NCBI RefSeq assembly: GCF_019392195.1
Contig: NZ_JAHXKI010000002.1
Coordinates: forward strand, 2,294,001-2,358,000
Origin: Marinobacter sp. F4206
GTDB taxonomy: Bacteria > Pseudomonadota > Gammaproteobacteria > Pseudomonadales > Oleiphilaceae
DNA: 64,000 nucleotides
Direction: 5' to 3'
The position numbers were made by a program, and so were the translations under genes. The notes under the pieces are model-generated. The model was not told the origin of the DNA. It did not search any database and worked only from the letters and a program-made list of their open reading frames with translations. Shown here one piece after another: positions 24,989-34,493 of this stretch. How positions within the stretch are numbered: position 1 is the first letter of the stretch; each line of letters starts with the position of its first letter.

Positions 24989-25579
24989 TCATTGCTTAGT
25001 GTGCTTGTATGCTCGATGGATCTGGAACAATAACGTAAAGCATAAGGAAAAAACGCCAGTCCAAAATACCTCCATCTTTCCTATTCCATACCACCAGGTA
25101 CCACTCATTACCATTGTTAAAATCATGGCAGTCGCCGACAAAAAACCAAAAAAACCGAGGCCTGTCGCGGATTCAGAAACGAAATATTCCACAAATTTTG
25201 AATCATCTGGGTCGGACTTAATGTTTTTGATTCGGTCCCAACCTAAGTTTCCCCAGATTACGCAAACTACCAGATAGAGAGTTTCTACGCCTGATTGGAA
25301 TAGAAAGCTATTGTCATATATGAAACGCAGGAGGCTTTCCTGAATCGCCTGTAGCTGCTCGTATTGGCTGTAGTTGTCGCTCCAATCGCCCTTGTTTGCC
25401 AGGTCATGCATCTGATCGAGCTTATACTTGCAGATCCAGAGGGTAAAAAAACCCACGAAGTAGTGGGATAAAATGTAGAGCTTGCTTATGTGCGACCGCA
25501 CCTGCTGGTTTGGGTTAGCGGTTCTGTCGGAAATCCAGTCGTTTAATTCATTATATGTGGATACAAGCTTAGTTATCAT
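24989..25579 (-). CDS. Four-helix membrane protein of unknown function
   Basis: I do not recognise this 196-residue protein. Hydrophobic segments near residues 31-48, 95-112, 138-157 and 170-187 predict four membrane helices, with a charged loop between the first two (YKLDQMHDLANKGDWSDN). There is no signal peptide and no good ribosome binding site before ATG 25579. It is AT-rich and lies alone at the right end of the island, 80 bases from the tRNA, the position often held by defence or accessory cargo. No function is assigned. Confidence 0.65.
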   Translation of the reverse strand: MITKLVSTYNELNDWISDRTANPNQQVRSHISKLYILSHYFVGFFTLWICKYKLDQMHDLANKGDWSDNYSQYEQLQAIQESLLRFIYDNSFLFQSGVETLYLVVCVIWGNLGWDRIKNIKSDPDDSKFVEYFVSESATGLGFFGFLSATAMILTMVMSGTWWYGIGKMEVFWTGVFSLCFTLLFQIHRAYKHTKQ

Positions 25580-25661
25580 TTTTGGTTTTTAGAGGGCGTT
25601 GACGTTTGGTTGACACTTCAGCTCAGAGAAGAGGGTAGGCAGATTGTAAGTGCTTGAAAAA

Positions 25662-25738
<77 letters not shown>

Positions 25739-25788
25739 GTGCAGCAAACAAGTGCTGTTTTGAAAGGTATTTCCTGATGGGGAAACAG

Positions 25789-25826
25789 AGCGGGCGCCAT
25801 TATACCGGTGAGGTGTGGCGCCCGCT
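25789..25826 (-). terminator. rpoD terminator hairpin
   Basis: Arms agcgggcgcca (25789-25799) and tggcgcccgct (25816-25826) are perfectly complementary over 11 bases and lie 14 bases after the rpoD stop. The following minus-strand sequence is only weakly T-rich (ctgttt), so termination may be incomplete and could let transcription reach the tRNA. Confidence 0.65.
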
Positions 25827-25839
25827 ACTGTTGTGGTGA

Positions 25840-27684
25840 TTATCCCTGGGGATTGCCCTGATCGTCGATGAAGCCGCGCAGGTGATCGGAGCGGGAAGGG
25901 TGACGCAGTTTGCGCAGTGCCTTGGCTTCGATCTGACGGATGCGCTCCCGGGTAACGTCGAACTGCTTGCCGACTTCTTCCAGGGTATGGTCGGTGTTCA
26001 TCTCGATACCAAAGCGCATGCGGAGGACCTTGGACTCGCGGGCGGTCAGGCCGGCCAGAACCAGGCGGGTTGACTCGCGCAGACCTTCGGCGGTGGCGGA
26101 ATCCACCGGCGAAAGTGCCTGAATGTCCTCGATGAAATCACCCAGATGGCTGTCTTCATCATCGCCAATCGGTGTTTCCATGGAGATCGGCTCCTTGGCG
26201 ATCTTCAGGACCTTGCGGATCTTGTCTTCCGGCATCTCCATGCGCTCACCCAGCTCTTCCGGGGTCGGTTCGCGGCCCATCTCCTGCAGCATCTGGCGGG
26301 AGATGCGGTTGAGCTTGTTGATGGTTTCGATCATGTGCACCGGAATACGGATGGTGCGGGCTTGGTCCGCGATAGAGCGGGTAATGGCCTGACGAATCCA
26401 CCAGGTGGCGTAGGTCGAGAACTTATAGCCACGACGGTATTCGAACTTGTCGACGGCCTTCATCAGACCGATGTTGCCTTCCTGAATCAGATCCAGGAAC
26501 TGCAGGCCGCGGTTGGTGTATTTCTTGGCGATGGAAATAACCAGACGCAGGTTGGCCTCAACCATCTCTTTCTTGGCGCGACGGGCCTTGGCTTCGCCGA
26601 TGGAAACACGACGATTAATTTCCTTGACGTCGGCCACGTCCAGATCCACTTCGGTCTGAACGTTCTGGATACGTTTCTGCAGACGAATGATTTCGTCAAT
26701 GCGCTCGACCATTGGCGCCGCGTAGGGCTTCTTGCTCTTGGAGATCTTGTCGGCCCAGTCGAGGTTCACTTCGTTGCCCGGGAACGACTTGATGAAGTCC
26801 TTGCGCGGCATTTTGCAGTCGCGAACACAGATCTGCATGATCGCCCGCTCGTTCTCGCGCACCAGGTCGTTGGTGGAACGGACCACGTTGACCAGTTCGT
26901 CGAATGCCTTGTTGGCCAGTTTGAACGGGGCAAACACCTGTCCCAGTTCGTTCAGGGCTTCCTGGGTTTTCTTGTCGGAGCGGCCGTGTTTGGTCAGCGC
27001 CTTGTCGGCGGCGGCCAGTTTTTCTTTCAGCAGCTCGAAGCGCAGCCGGGTCTCTTCCGGATCCGGACCGCTTTCGGTTTCTTCTTCTTCATCATCGTCG
27101 TCGTCAGACGAGGCATTATCGCTGGAGCTGGGCGCCGGCGTTTCTTCACCCATGAACGGCTCGGCGTCGTCCGGGTCGAGAAAGCCGGTCACGATGTCAC
27201 TGATCCGGCCTTCGTTCTCGATGATGCGGTCGTAGGCCTGGATAACGGTGCCGGCGGTGCCGGGGAAGTGTGCAACGGCAGCCATGACGTCGCGAATGCC
27301 TTCCTCAATACGCTTGGCAATAACGATCTCGCCTTCACGGGTCAGCAGTTCCACGGTACCCATTTCCCGCATGTACATGCGGACCGGGTCGGTGGTGCGA
27401 CCAGCGTCGGTTTCTACGGCGGCAAGCGCAGCTGCAGCTTCGGCGGCAGCCGCTTCGTCAGCGGTGGAATCGCCCTCGGTCATCAGCAGGGTATCGGCGT
27501 CCGGCGTTTCTTCCGTGACCTGAATACCCATATCGTTGATCATGCGAATGATGTCTTCGACCTGATCCGGGTCGGCGATGTCTTCCGGGAGGTGATCGTT
27601 TACCTCGGCGTAAGTCAGGTAACCTTGTTCCTTGCCTCGTGCAATGAGGTCTTTCAAACGTGATTTCTGCGAATTGCCTGACAT
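25840..27684 (-). CDS. rpoD: RNA polymerase sigma factor RpoD (sigma-70)
   Basis: The 614-residue primary sigma factor has region 1.1 ([20 protein letters not shown]), an acidic non-conserved insert rich in Asp/Glu, region 2 with [14 protein letters not shown] and [10 protein letters not shown], region 3, and region 4 with [20 protein letters not shown]. It directs transcription of housekeeping genes. The open frame extends to 27762, but ATG 27684 ([10 protein letters not shown]) matches the family start and has agggtgt upstream. It is the last gene of the rpsU-dnaG-rpoD macromolecular synthesis operon. Confidence 0.98.
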   Translation of the reverse strand: MSGNSQKSRLKDLIARGKEQGYLTYAEVNDHLPEDIADPDQVEDIIRMINDMGIQVTEETPDADTLLMTEGDSTADEAAAAEAAAALAAVETDAGRTTDPVRMYMREMGTVELLTREGEIVIAKRIEEGIRDVMAAVAHFPGTAGTVIQAYDRIIENEGRISDIVTGFLDPDDAEPFMGEETPAPSSSDNASSDDDDDEEEETESGPDPEETRLRFELLKEKLAAADKALTKHGRSDKKTQEALNELGQVFAPFKLANKAFDELVNVVRSTNDLVRENERAIMQICVRDCKMPRKDFIKSFPGNEVNLDWADKISKSKKPYAAPMVERIDEIIRLQKRIQNVQTEVDLDVADVKEINRRVSIGEAKARRAKKEMVEANLRLVISIAKKYTNRGLQFLDLIQEGNIGLMKAVDKFEYRRGYKFSTYATWWIRQAITRSIADQARTIRIPVHMIETINKLNRISRQMLQEMGREPTPEELGERMEMPEDKIRKVLKIAKEPISMETPIGDDEDSHLGDFIEDIQALSPVDSATAEGLRESTRLVLAGLTARESKVLRMRFGIEMNTDHTLEEVGKQFDVTRERIRQIEAKALRKLRHPSRSDHLRGFIDDQGNPQG

Positions 27685-27732
27685 AGACACCCTGTGAACT
27701 CGCTTTTTAGAAGGAAAAAAAGTTAAACAGCC

Positions 27733-27738
27733 ATTATA
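27733..27738 (-). promoter_or_regulatory. Candidate -10 box for rpoD
   Basis: A perfect TATAAT lies on the minus strand about 50 bases before the rpoD start, in the dnaG-rpoD gap. The -35 region 17-18 bases upstream (around ggtggcag) is weak, so an internal promoter is plausible but unproven. Confidence 0.4.
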
Positions 27739-27805
27739 GCTGTCGCTTAGTTGCACTGCCACCGAATGGTTAGATGGTGATCAGTGCGTCAAGTTTCAAG
27801 TGCTG

Positions 27806-29533
27806 TTAGTCCTGAGTGCCACTACTCAGGGCTCTTAATTCTTTCCGTTCCTCGGTTGTGAGGTTCGAAAAATTGCGCAATAGCGCCGCAAGGCGCTGCT
27901 GGCGCGATGTCTCCTCATTCGGGCTCAACAACTCCCGTGCCGCCGCCAATGTGCTCTCCCGGGCCGGAATGTGCTCTATCCCGTCGAACAGATGGAAGAA
28001 GCGGTCCCGTGACTGACTGTCGAGAGCCAGGCAGCGCACCAGGGTTTTACGGTCCCGGATTTCCTGCTCCTGAATCCAGCTGGCGAAGTTCCGGGCCTGA
28101 CCAAACTGGCGTGAGCTTCTCGACAGTTCGATCACTTCAGAGGCCATGTCCGGCGCTTCCAGCAACGCCAGGCACAGGATGCTGTCTTTGCTGAGTTTTA
28201 CGTCAATGCGTTCTTCAGTTACCCGGTCCCTGCGTTCACCCTTCCATTGGCCACCCTGGTTCTTCTGGCGGTTCTGCCACTGGTTCCGACCACCGCACAG
28301 GCGCAGCATTTCATGCCACATGGCATCCCGCAGGGTGCTCTTGGGCATCTTGTTCAGCAGCGGTTCAACCCGCGCCCGCAGTTCTCCCCGGTGTTCCGGC
28401 AATTGCAGGTCCAGGCCTTCACTCTGCCGGTCAAACAGATACCGGGACAATGGCGTTGCCCCGTCGATCCGTTGCTGGAAGGCGTCCGGGCCTTCCTTGC
28501 GAACCAGTGTGTCCGGGTCTTCGCCCTGGGGCAGCATCAGGAACTGCAGGTGCATTCCGTCCGCCATCAATTCAAGCGCGTTGTCCATGGCGCGATCCGC
28601 CGCCCTGAAGCCGGCCTGGTCGCCGTCGAAGCAGAACACAATATGCCGGACCTGCCGGAGAAGGGCAGTCAGGCTGTCCTGGTTCGTTGCCGTGCCCAGG
28701 GTCGCAACGGCGTAGTGAATGCCGTGCTGTGCCAGGGCAATGACATCCATATAGCCTTCGACAACGAGCAACTTGTCCAGTTGCCGCAGCGCCTGCTTGG
28801 CTTCAAAGAGGCCGTAGATTTCCCGGCTCTTGTGGAATACGTCAGATTCCGGGGAGTTGATGTACTTGGCCTTGTCGTCCCCAAGGGTCCGTCCGCCAAA
28901 CGCGATGGTTTTACCGCGGCTGTTACGGATCGGGAACATGACCCGGTTGCGGAACAGATCCCGTGGCCGCCCGTATTTGTCGGAAACCGTGCCGGTCTCG
29001 ACCAGCGGCCCCTTCAGGTCTTTGCTGGCTGCATCAAACAGTGCCGTTCCGGCTGCCGGAGCGTAGCCGATCTGGTACTGCTGGACGATCGCGTCATCCA
29101 GTCCTCGTTGTTTCAGGTAATCCCGCGCGTAGGCGCCTTGCTGACCGTTCAGCGCTGACTGATAGAAGCGATTGGCAAAATCGAGGGCGTCCGTCAGTGT
29201 CCGGGCCTGCTGGATTTCCTGCTTGGCCGCCTGGTCGTAGGGCACCTCGAGGCCCGCGCGTTTGGCTAGCTCCTCGACTGCCTCCGTGAAGCCGAGGCCC
29301 TCGAATTCACGGATAAAACTGATGGCGTCGCCATGGGCGCCACAACCGAAGCAGTGATAGAAGCCCTTGTCCGGTCTTACATTGAAAGACGGAGTCTTCT
29401 CATCATGAAACGGGCAGCAGGCCTTGTAGTTGGCGCCGGCCTTCTTGAGAGTGATGCGTGAACCGATCAGTTCCGCCAGATCCAGACGATCAAGCAGGTC
29501 TTCAACGAAACGTTGAGGGATCAGTCCACTCAT
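27806..29533 (-). CDS. dnaG: DNA primase DnaG
   Basis: The 575-residue primase makes RNA primers for DNA replication. The N-terminal zinc ribbon is seen as CCPFHDEKTPSF with FYHCFGCG, giving Cys40, His43, Cys61 and Cys64. The TOPRIM catalytic region contains VEGYMDVIAL and FDGDQAG. The C-terminal helicase-binding part is less conserved. It follows rpsU after a terminator-like hairpin and precedes rpoD. yqeY, often found between rpsU and dnaG in Pseudomonas, is absent. Confidence 0.97.
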   Translation of the reverse strand: MSGLIPQRFVEDLLDRLDLAELIGSRITLKKAGANYKACCPFHDEKTPSFNVRPDKGFYHCFGCGAHGDAISFIREFEGLGFTEAVEELAKRAGLEVPYDQAAKQEIQQARTLTDALDFANRFYQSALNGQQGAYARDYLKQRGLDDAIVQQYQIGYAPAAGTALFDAASKDLKGPLVETGTVSDKYGRPRDLFRNRVMFPIRNSRGKTIAFGGRTLGDDKAKYINSPESDVFHKSREIYGLFEAKQALRQLDKLLVVEGYMDVIALAQHGIHYAVATLGTATNQDSLTALLRQVRHIVFCFDGDQAGFRAADRAMDNALELMADGMHLQFLMLPQGEDPDTLVRKEGPDAFQQRIDGATPLSRYLFDRQSEGLDLQLPEHRGELRARVEPLLNKMPKSTLRDAMWHEMLRLCGGRNQWQNRQKNQGGQWKGERRDRVTEERIDVKLSKDSILCLALLEAPDMASEVIELSRSSRQFGQARNFASWIQEQEIRDRKTLVRCLALDSQSRDRFFHLFDGIEHIPARESTLAAARELLSPNEETSRQQRLAALLRNFSNLTTEERKELRALSSGTQD

Positions 29534-29576
29534 GGAGACTCCAGATCAACCAGGACTAGTCAGGTTCGGCCATAGC

Positions 29577-29611
29577 CAAAAATGCCGCCGAAGCCAGGCC
29601 TCGGCGGCATT
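29577..29611 (-). terminator. Attenuating terminator between rpsU and dnaG
   Basis: Arms aatgccgccga (29581-29591) and tcggcggcatt (29601-29611) are perfectly complementary. On the minus strand the hairpin is followed by a short T-run (atttttgg). Partial termination here would make more rpsU than dnaG mRNA, as in the E. coli operon. Confidence 0.8.
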
Positions 29612-29685
29612 TTGTGAGTCGCTCTGTGCAGCCTGCGGCTGGACAGGCGATCAGTGCTTTGCAGTCAAGCGGCGTCGGTCAGAAC

Positions 29686-29901
29686 TTAGTACAGACGCTC
29701 GAACTTGCGCTGTTCCCGCTGAAGCTTCTTGAGATGACGCTTAACGGCAGCGGCTGCTTTGCGCTTACGAACAGCGGTCGGCTTCTCGTAGTGCTCACGA
29801 CGACGTACTTCGGAAAGTACACCCGCTTTTTCGCAGGAACGCTTGAAGCGACGCAGTGCTACGTCAAACGGTTCATTCTCTTTCACTTTAACAGCTGGCA
29901 T
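29686..29901 (-). CDS. rpsU: 30S ribosomal protein S21
   Basis: The 71-residue basic protein starts [20 protein letters not shown] and contains [18 protein letters not shown], the standard S21 sequence. S21 helps start translation on the small subunit. It is the promoter-proximal gene of the rpsU-dnaG-rpoD operon. Confidence 0.98.
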   Translation of the reverse strand: MPAVKVKENEPFDVALRRFKRSCEKAGVLSEVRRREHYEKPTAVRKRKAAAAVKRHLKKLQREQRKFERLY

Positions 29902-30018
29902 TCGGAAATCACCTACCTGATAGATTCGGTTTCAATTTTGTCCGTCTGGCCAGGCCAGACCGGTTCGATCCCTGGTCAGATTGGCTAAAACTCGACCAGT
30001 GCATATTTTAGGGCGGCA

Positions 30019-30048
30019 ATGATAGCGCCTGCCTTATGGCGAGGTCAA
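30019..30048 (-). promoter_or_regulatory. Sigma-70 promoter of rpsU-dnaG-rpoD
   Basis: On the minus strand TTGACC (30043-30048) and TATCAT (30019-30024) are separated by 18 bases, about 120 bases before rpsU. Both boxes are one or two bases from consensus. The region is divergent, with tsaD starting at 30139 on the other strand. Confidence 0.6.
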
Positions 30049-30138
30049 TGTTTGTTCGATGAATCTGACAGGGCGTTTCGGGTTTCTGCTAAAATGTTTC
30101 TCCCTTTTATTATAGTCCATCAATGTGGTCCGGACATT

Positions 30139-31194
30139 ATGCTTATTCTCGGTATTGAAACGTCCTGCGACGAAACCGGCGTGGCGCTGTATGACAGCGA
30201 GCAGGGACTGTTGGCGCATGCGTTATTCAGTCAGATTGACATGCACGCGGATTATGGCGGCGTGGTCCCTGAGCTTGCCTCCCGGGATCACGTACGAAAG
30301 TTGCTCCCTTTATGCGACCAGGTTCTGGCCGAGGCCGGAAAGACTCGGGAGGATATGGACGGCATTGCCTACACCGCCGGTCCCGGCCTAATCGGGGCGT
30401 TGATGGTTGGTGGCTCAGTGGCGCACTCCCTGGGGTTCGCCCTTGGGCTGCCGGTGTTGGGGGTTCATCACATGGAAGGGCACCTGCTGGCGCCCATGCT
30501 GGAGGACAACCCGCCTGCCTTCCCGTTCGTGGCCTTGCTGGTTTCCGGCGGGCATACCCAGCTGGTACGCGTCGACGGTATTGGGGCCTATGAAATGCTG
30601 GGCGAGTCCGTGGATGATGCGGCGGGGGAAGCCTTCGACAAGACCGCAAAAATGCTGGGTCTGGATTATCCGGGCGGGCCTCGGGTTGCTGCCCTGGCCG
30701 AACAGGGTGTGGCAGGGCGCTACCGGTTCCCGCGACCGATGACGGACCGGCCGGGACTGGATTTCAGTTTCAGCGGCCTGAAAACCTTTACTCTGAACAC
30801 CGTAACCGCGGCCCGCGAGGCCGGTGATCTCAACGACCAGACCCGTGCCGATATTGCCCTGGCGTTCGAGTCGGCGGTGGTCGATACCCTGACCATCAAG
30901 TGTCGTCGCGCGCTGGAACAGACTGGCTGCAAAAGGCTGGTGATTGCTGGCGGTGTCAGTGCCAACCGGCGATTGCGGGCTGGGCTGGAGAGCATGGCGG
31001 CGAAACTGAAGGCCGGTGTCTTTTACGCCCGGCCCGAGTTCTGCACCGATAACGGCGCAATGATTGCCTACGCCGGAGCCCAGCGGCTGAAGGCGGGGCA
31101 GCAGGATGGCGAGCGCATCGTTGCGGTGCCCCGCTGGCCCATGAATACCTTACCGCCTATCACCGAGCCGCGCTCTGCAGGACTGGTGGACTGA
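30139..31194 (+). CDS. tsaD: tRNA N6-threonylcarbamoyladenosine transferase TsaD
   Basis: The 351-residue enzyme transfers threonylcarbamoyl to A37 of ANN-reading tRNAs, working with TsaB and TsaE. It starts [16 protein letters not shown] and has the metal-binding histidines in [10 protein letters not shown], then [10 protein letters not shown] and the ATP site [13 protein letters not shown] 30139 matches the conserved family start; the longer frame from 30019 is not supported. It is divergent from rpsU, as in Pseudomonas. Confidence 0.97.
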   Translation: MLILGIETSCDETGVALYDSEQGLLAHALFSQIDMHADYGGVVPELASRDHVRKLLPLCDQVLAEAGKTREDMDGIAYTAGPGLIGALMVGGSVAHSLGFALGLPVLGVHHMEGHLLAPMLEDNPPAFPFVALLVSGGHTQLVRVDGIGAYEMLGESVDDAAGEAFDKTAKMLGLDYPGGPRVAALAEQGVAGRYRFPRPMTDRPGLDFSFSGLKTFTLNTVTAAREAGDLNDQTRADIALAFESAVVDTLTIKCRRALEQTGCKRLVIAGGVSANRRLRAGLESMAAKLKAGVFYARPEFCTDNGAMIAYAGAQRLKAGQQDGERIVAVPRWPMNTLPPITEPRSAGLVD

Positions 31195-31203
31195 AGGCTG
31201 TCC

Positions 31204-31797
31204 TTAAAACCCCGTTTCCCGACCCTGTGCCAGTCGAATCAGGTTGTTCCGGTGGCGAACGACAATCAGGATCGCCAGAAGGCCAAACAGGGGCAGGGTG
31301 CTCGGTTCGAGGAAGGCGCTGATGATCGGTCCGCTAATGATAGAGATCAGGGACGCAAGGGCAGAAATACGCCAGCGCCACATAACAAGCAGCCAGATTG
31401 CGGCCATCACGAGGGTGGTCACAGGGGCCAGTGCCAGGCCGGCTCCCAGCGCCGTTGCCACACCTTTGCCGCCCTTGAAATGGTAAAACACCGGGATCAT
31501 GTGCCCGGTTACCGCGAACAGGGCGACCATGGTCTGTGCCATCACCGAGAGCCCACTGGCGTGAGCCAGCCAGACCGGCAGCCAGCCCTTGGCGGCATCC
31601 AGCATCAGAGTCGCTACGGCTGGTGGCCAACCGCCGGTGCGGTAGACATTGGTGGCTCCGGGGTTGCCGGAGCCCTGGGCCCTTGGGTCCGGCAGTTTCC
31701 ATAGCTGGCATACCGGCAGGGCAAATAGCACGGAGCCCGCCAGGTAGGCTGCGGCACAAAGCAGGACGGTTACAACCGGGTCGCTGGGCAGGTTCAT
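31204..31797 (-). CDS. plsY: Glycerol-3-phosphate acyltransferase PlsY
   Basis: The 197-residue inner-membrane protein uses acyl phosphate to acylate glycerol-3-phosphate in phospholipid synthesis. It has the PlsY motifs GSGNPGATNVYR, GKGVATALG and RHRNNLIRL among about five helices. The frame is open to 31905, but ATG 31797 gives the correct length and the first helix. It is convergent with tsaD, nine bases apart, and divergent from folB. Confidence 0.95.
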   Translation of the reverse strand: MNLPSDPVVTVLLCAAAYLAGSVLFALPVCQLWKLPDPRAQGSGNPGATNVYRTGGWPPAVATLMLDAAKGWLPVWLAHASGLSVMAQTMVALFAVTGHMIPVFYHFKGGKGVATALGAGLALAPVTTLVMAAIWLLVMWRWRISALASLISIISGPIISAFLEPSTLPLFGLLAILIVVRHRNNLIRLAQGRETGF

Positions 31798-31937
31798 GGT
31801 GTCGGCTCGAAGGCGAAGACGTCTCAGGGTGTTGTGTGCGAAAATGCCGGCCCTGAAATCGCAGGCCAGCGCTAACACAGTATCCGCTGGTTGTGTGTTA
31901 TTCAATCAGCAAAGAGTGGAATACTCCGGGAGTCCTT

Positions 31938-32294
31938 TTGGCAGACAGTGTGCTCATTGAAGGTCTGGTGGTCGAGACCGTTGTCGGTGTTTACGACTGG
32001 GAGCGAAAGGTTGATCAGCGACTGCTGGTCGATCTCGAAATGGCCTGGGACAACCGGATTCCGGGGGCTTCCGACGAGGTGGATGATGCCCTCGATTATG
32101 CCGCCGTCAGTGAACGGGTGGCTTCCTGCCTGACGTCGCTCAAGCCCCAGTTGCTGGAGCACGGCGCTGAAAGGCTTGCGGCGGAGTTGCAGGACGCGTT
32201 CGGCATTGCCTGGCTCAGGCTGACGCTCAGAAAGCCCGGAGCCGTGCCGGCGGCGCAGGCCGTGGGGGTTCGGATTGAAAGGGGAGCGCGCTAA
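31938..32294 (+). CDS. folB: Dihydroneopterin aldolase
   Basis: The 118-residue protein starts MADSVLIEGLVVETVVGVYDWE and contains LDYAAVSERVAS, the FolB pattern. FolB cleaves dihydroneopterin in folate synthesis. The start is TTG 31938 with GGGAG at 31928-31932; the GTG at 31893 adds an unrelated extension. The stop overlaps the next gene by one base (TAATG). Confidence 0.92.
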   Translation: MADSVLIEGLVVETVVGVYDWERKVDQRLLVDLEMAWDNRIPGASDEVDDALDYAAVSERVASCLTSLKPQLLEHGAERLAAELQDAFGIAWLRLTLRKPGAVPAAQAVGVRIERGAR

Positions 32295-32818
32295 TGGCCG
32301 GTGAGGTCCGGGTATTCATCAGTATTGGCAGCAACATCGACCGGGAACGCTACGTCTCTGCGGCCCTTGATGCGCTCAAGGCCTGGTTTGGCGAACTGGA
32401 AATATCGCCGGTTTATGAAAGCGAAGCCGTGGGCTTCGACGGGTCCCCCTTTCTGAACCTTGTGGTTGGGGTGACTACCGCCCTGTCGGTTGGCGAACTT
32501 TCCCGGTGCTTCAAACAGTTGGAGGCTGATAACGGACGTCGTCGCGATGTGCCGAAGTTCAGTGCCCGAACCCTCGACCTGGACATCCTGACCTACGGTG
32601 ACCAGATCGGACAGATCGACGGCGTGGAGCTGCCTCGCGGGGAGATTCTCAAGAACGCCTTTGTCCTGAGGCCGCTGGCGGATATCGCGCCAGAGGCTGT
32701 GCACCCGGTGTGTGGCAGGAGTTACCGGGATCTCTGGAACGACTATAACACCGGGCAGAAGCTCTGGCCCGTGGACTTTATCTGGCAGGGTCGCCGGATA
32801 TCACAGGCCGCCGGCTGA
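32294..32818 (+). CDS. Divergent HPPK-family protein (FolK paralogue)
   Basis: The 174-residue protein has the HPPK fold signature FISIGSNIDRERY at its start and RTLDLDILTYGD, retaining the two magnesium-binding aspartates. The conserved WGP before this motif is replaced by FSA, so a substrate-stacking Trp and a Pro are missing. A second gene at 36283 encodes a canonical FolK. It is coupled to folB by a TAATG junction and overlaps pgi tail-to-tail by 18 bases. A pterin pyrophosphokinase of altered specificity is one reading; redundancy is the other. Confidence 0.85.
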   Translation: MAGEVRVFISIGSNIDRERYVSAALDALKAWFGELEISPVYESEAVGFDGSPFLNLVVGVTTALSVGELSRCFKQLEADNGRRRDVPKFSARTLDLDILTYGDQIGQIDGVELPRGEILKNAFVLRPLADIAPEAVHPVCGRSYRDLWNDYNTGQKLWPVDFIWQGRRISQAAG

Positions 32819-34462
32819 GCGGAACAGGTCGATCAGATGGTTGGTCGAGCTGTCACTGTCGGAACTCGGACCACGTTCGCCCAGCAGGCGCGGAAGTATG
32901 CCCTGGCCGAGCTGCTTGCCCAGCTCCACGCCCCACTGGTCAAAGGAATCTACCCCCCAGATCACGCCCTGTACAAAGGTGCGATGTTCGTACAACGCGA
33001 TCAGGGCGCCGACCGTTTCCGGCGTTACCTTCTCCATGATCAGCAGGTTGCTCGGCTTATTGCCGGGAATCGCTTTATGGTGGGCCAGTCTCTCAACCTC
33101 GGCATCTGCCAGCCCCTCCGCTTTCAATTCTGAACGGGCTTCCGCCAGGGACTTGCCGGTCATCATCGCCCTGGCCTGGCTCAGGCAGTTGGCAAACAGG
33201 TCGGCATGATGGGTGGCGACCGGATTGTGGGTCTTCAGGGGAATAATGAAATCTGCCGGTATCAGTCGGGTGCCTTGGTGGATCAGTTGGTGGTAAGCAT
33301 GTTGGCCGTTTGAGCCGGTGCCGCCCCAGATGACCGGCCCGGTTTCATATCCCAGTGGCTCGCCTGCCTCGTTCACGCTCTTGCCGTTGCTTTCCATGTC
33401 CAGCTGCTGAAGATGGTCCGGAAGGCTACGCAGGTAGTGATCGTAAGGCAGAATGGCGTGGGTGTTGGCGCCCCAGAAATTGTTGTACCAGACACTCAGT
33501 AGTGCCATCACCACCGGAAGATTCTGCGCCAGTGGGGCGTCCTGAAAATGCGTGTCCATGGCATGGGCGCCGGCCAGCAGCTTCCGGAAGTTGTCCATGC
33601 CAACGATCAGTGCGACGGGCAAGCCAATGGCAGACCACAGTGAATATCGGCCGCCCACCCAGTCCCACATGGGGAAGACATTGTCAGCGTCGATGCCGAA
33701 GGCTTCAGCGGCTGGCACGTTTGCGGTCACGGCCAGGAAGTGTTTGGCGATGGCTGATTCGTCGCCGCAATGATCCAGAAACCACTGTCTTGCCACCGCG
33801 CTGTTTTCGAGGGTTTCCTGGGTGCGAAAAGACTTGGACTGAATCAGGAACAGGGTGGTTTCGGGATTAACCCGCTTGAGCGTTTCGCAGATGTCCGTGC
33901 CGTCGATGTTGGCCACGAAATGGCAGTGCATGCCTTCCTGCCAATAGGGTTGCAAGGCCTCGCTCACCAGCTTCGGCCCAAGATAGGAGCCGCCGATGCC
34001 AATACTGACGACGTCGGTCAGGGCTTTACCGCTGTATCCGGTTCGGGACTGGTCCAGCACGCTGGTCACGAAGGTTTCCATGCGGTCCAGCGTTTTCCGG
34101 ACTTCGGCAACGACATCGACGCCATCGACCATGATGGCCGTGCCACCCGGGTGCCGGAGGGCAGTGTGCAGGGCCGGGCGGTCTTCCGTGCTGTTGACCT
34201 TGTCACCCCGGAACAGGGCATCCCGACGATCCTCCAGTCGGCAGCTTCGCGCCAGTGCCAGCAAGTCGTCCAGGGTATCGTCGGTGATCCGGTTCTTGGA
34301 GAAATCGAGCGACAGGCCGGCACCCTCAATGAAGTACCGAGTCGCCCGGTTAGGGTCCTCCGCAAACAGCTGGGTCAGGGGCTTGGCCAGCTGCTGCTGT
34401 CGCTGCCGTTCCAGTGCCTGCCATTCCGGGCTGGAGGTCAGCTTGCTCGCGGTGTCGGGCAT
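32801..34462 (-). CDS. pgi: Glucose-6-phosphate isomerase
   Basis: The 553-residue enzyme interconverts glucose-6-phosphate and fructose-6-phosphate. Family segments include VSIGIGGSYLGPKLVSEAL, KSFRTQETLENS, VGGRYSLWSAIGLP and the C-terminal QWGVELGKQLG with its catalytic Lys. It follows panC by 31 bases and is probably cotranscribed with it. The 3' end overlaps the folK paralogue on the other strand by 18 bases. Confidence 0.97.
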   Translation of the reverse strand: MPDTASKLTSSPEWQALERQRQQQLAKPLTQLFAEDPNRATRYFIEGAGLSLDFSKNRITDDTLDDLLALARSCRLEDRRDALFRGDKVNSTEDRPALHTALRHPGGTAIMVDGVDVVAEVRKTLDRMETFVTSVLDQSRTGYSGKALTDVVSIGIGGSYLGPKLVSEALQPYWQEGMHCHFVANIDGTDICETLKRVNPETTLFLIQSKSFRTQETLENSAVARQWFLDHCGDESAIAKHFLAVTANVPAAEAFGIDADNVFPMWDWVGGRYSLWSAIGLPVALIVGMDNFRKLLAGAHAMDTHFQDAPLAQNLPVVMALLSVWYNNFWGANTHAILPYDHYLRSLPDHLQQLDMESNGKSVNEAGEPLGYETGPVIWGGTGSNGQHAYHQLIHQGTRLIPADFIIPLKTHNPVATHHADLFANCLSQARAMMTGKSLAEARSELKAEGLADAEVERLAHHKAIPGNKPSNLLIMEKVTPETVGALIALYEHRTFVQGVIWGVDSFDQWGVELGKQLGQGILPRLLGERGPSSDSDSSTNHLIDLFRSAGGL

Positions 34463-34493
34463 CAGAACATCCTTTTTCTGTGGGTTTGCTGAA

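Noticed and set aside
26146..27663. Open frame of 505 codons on the plus strand
   Set aside because: It is antisense to rpoD, with no family signature; it is a shadow of GC-rich codon use in the real gene.
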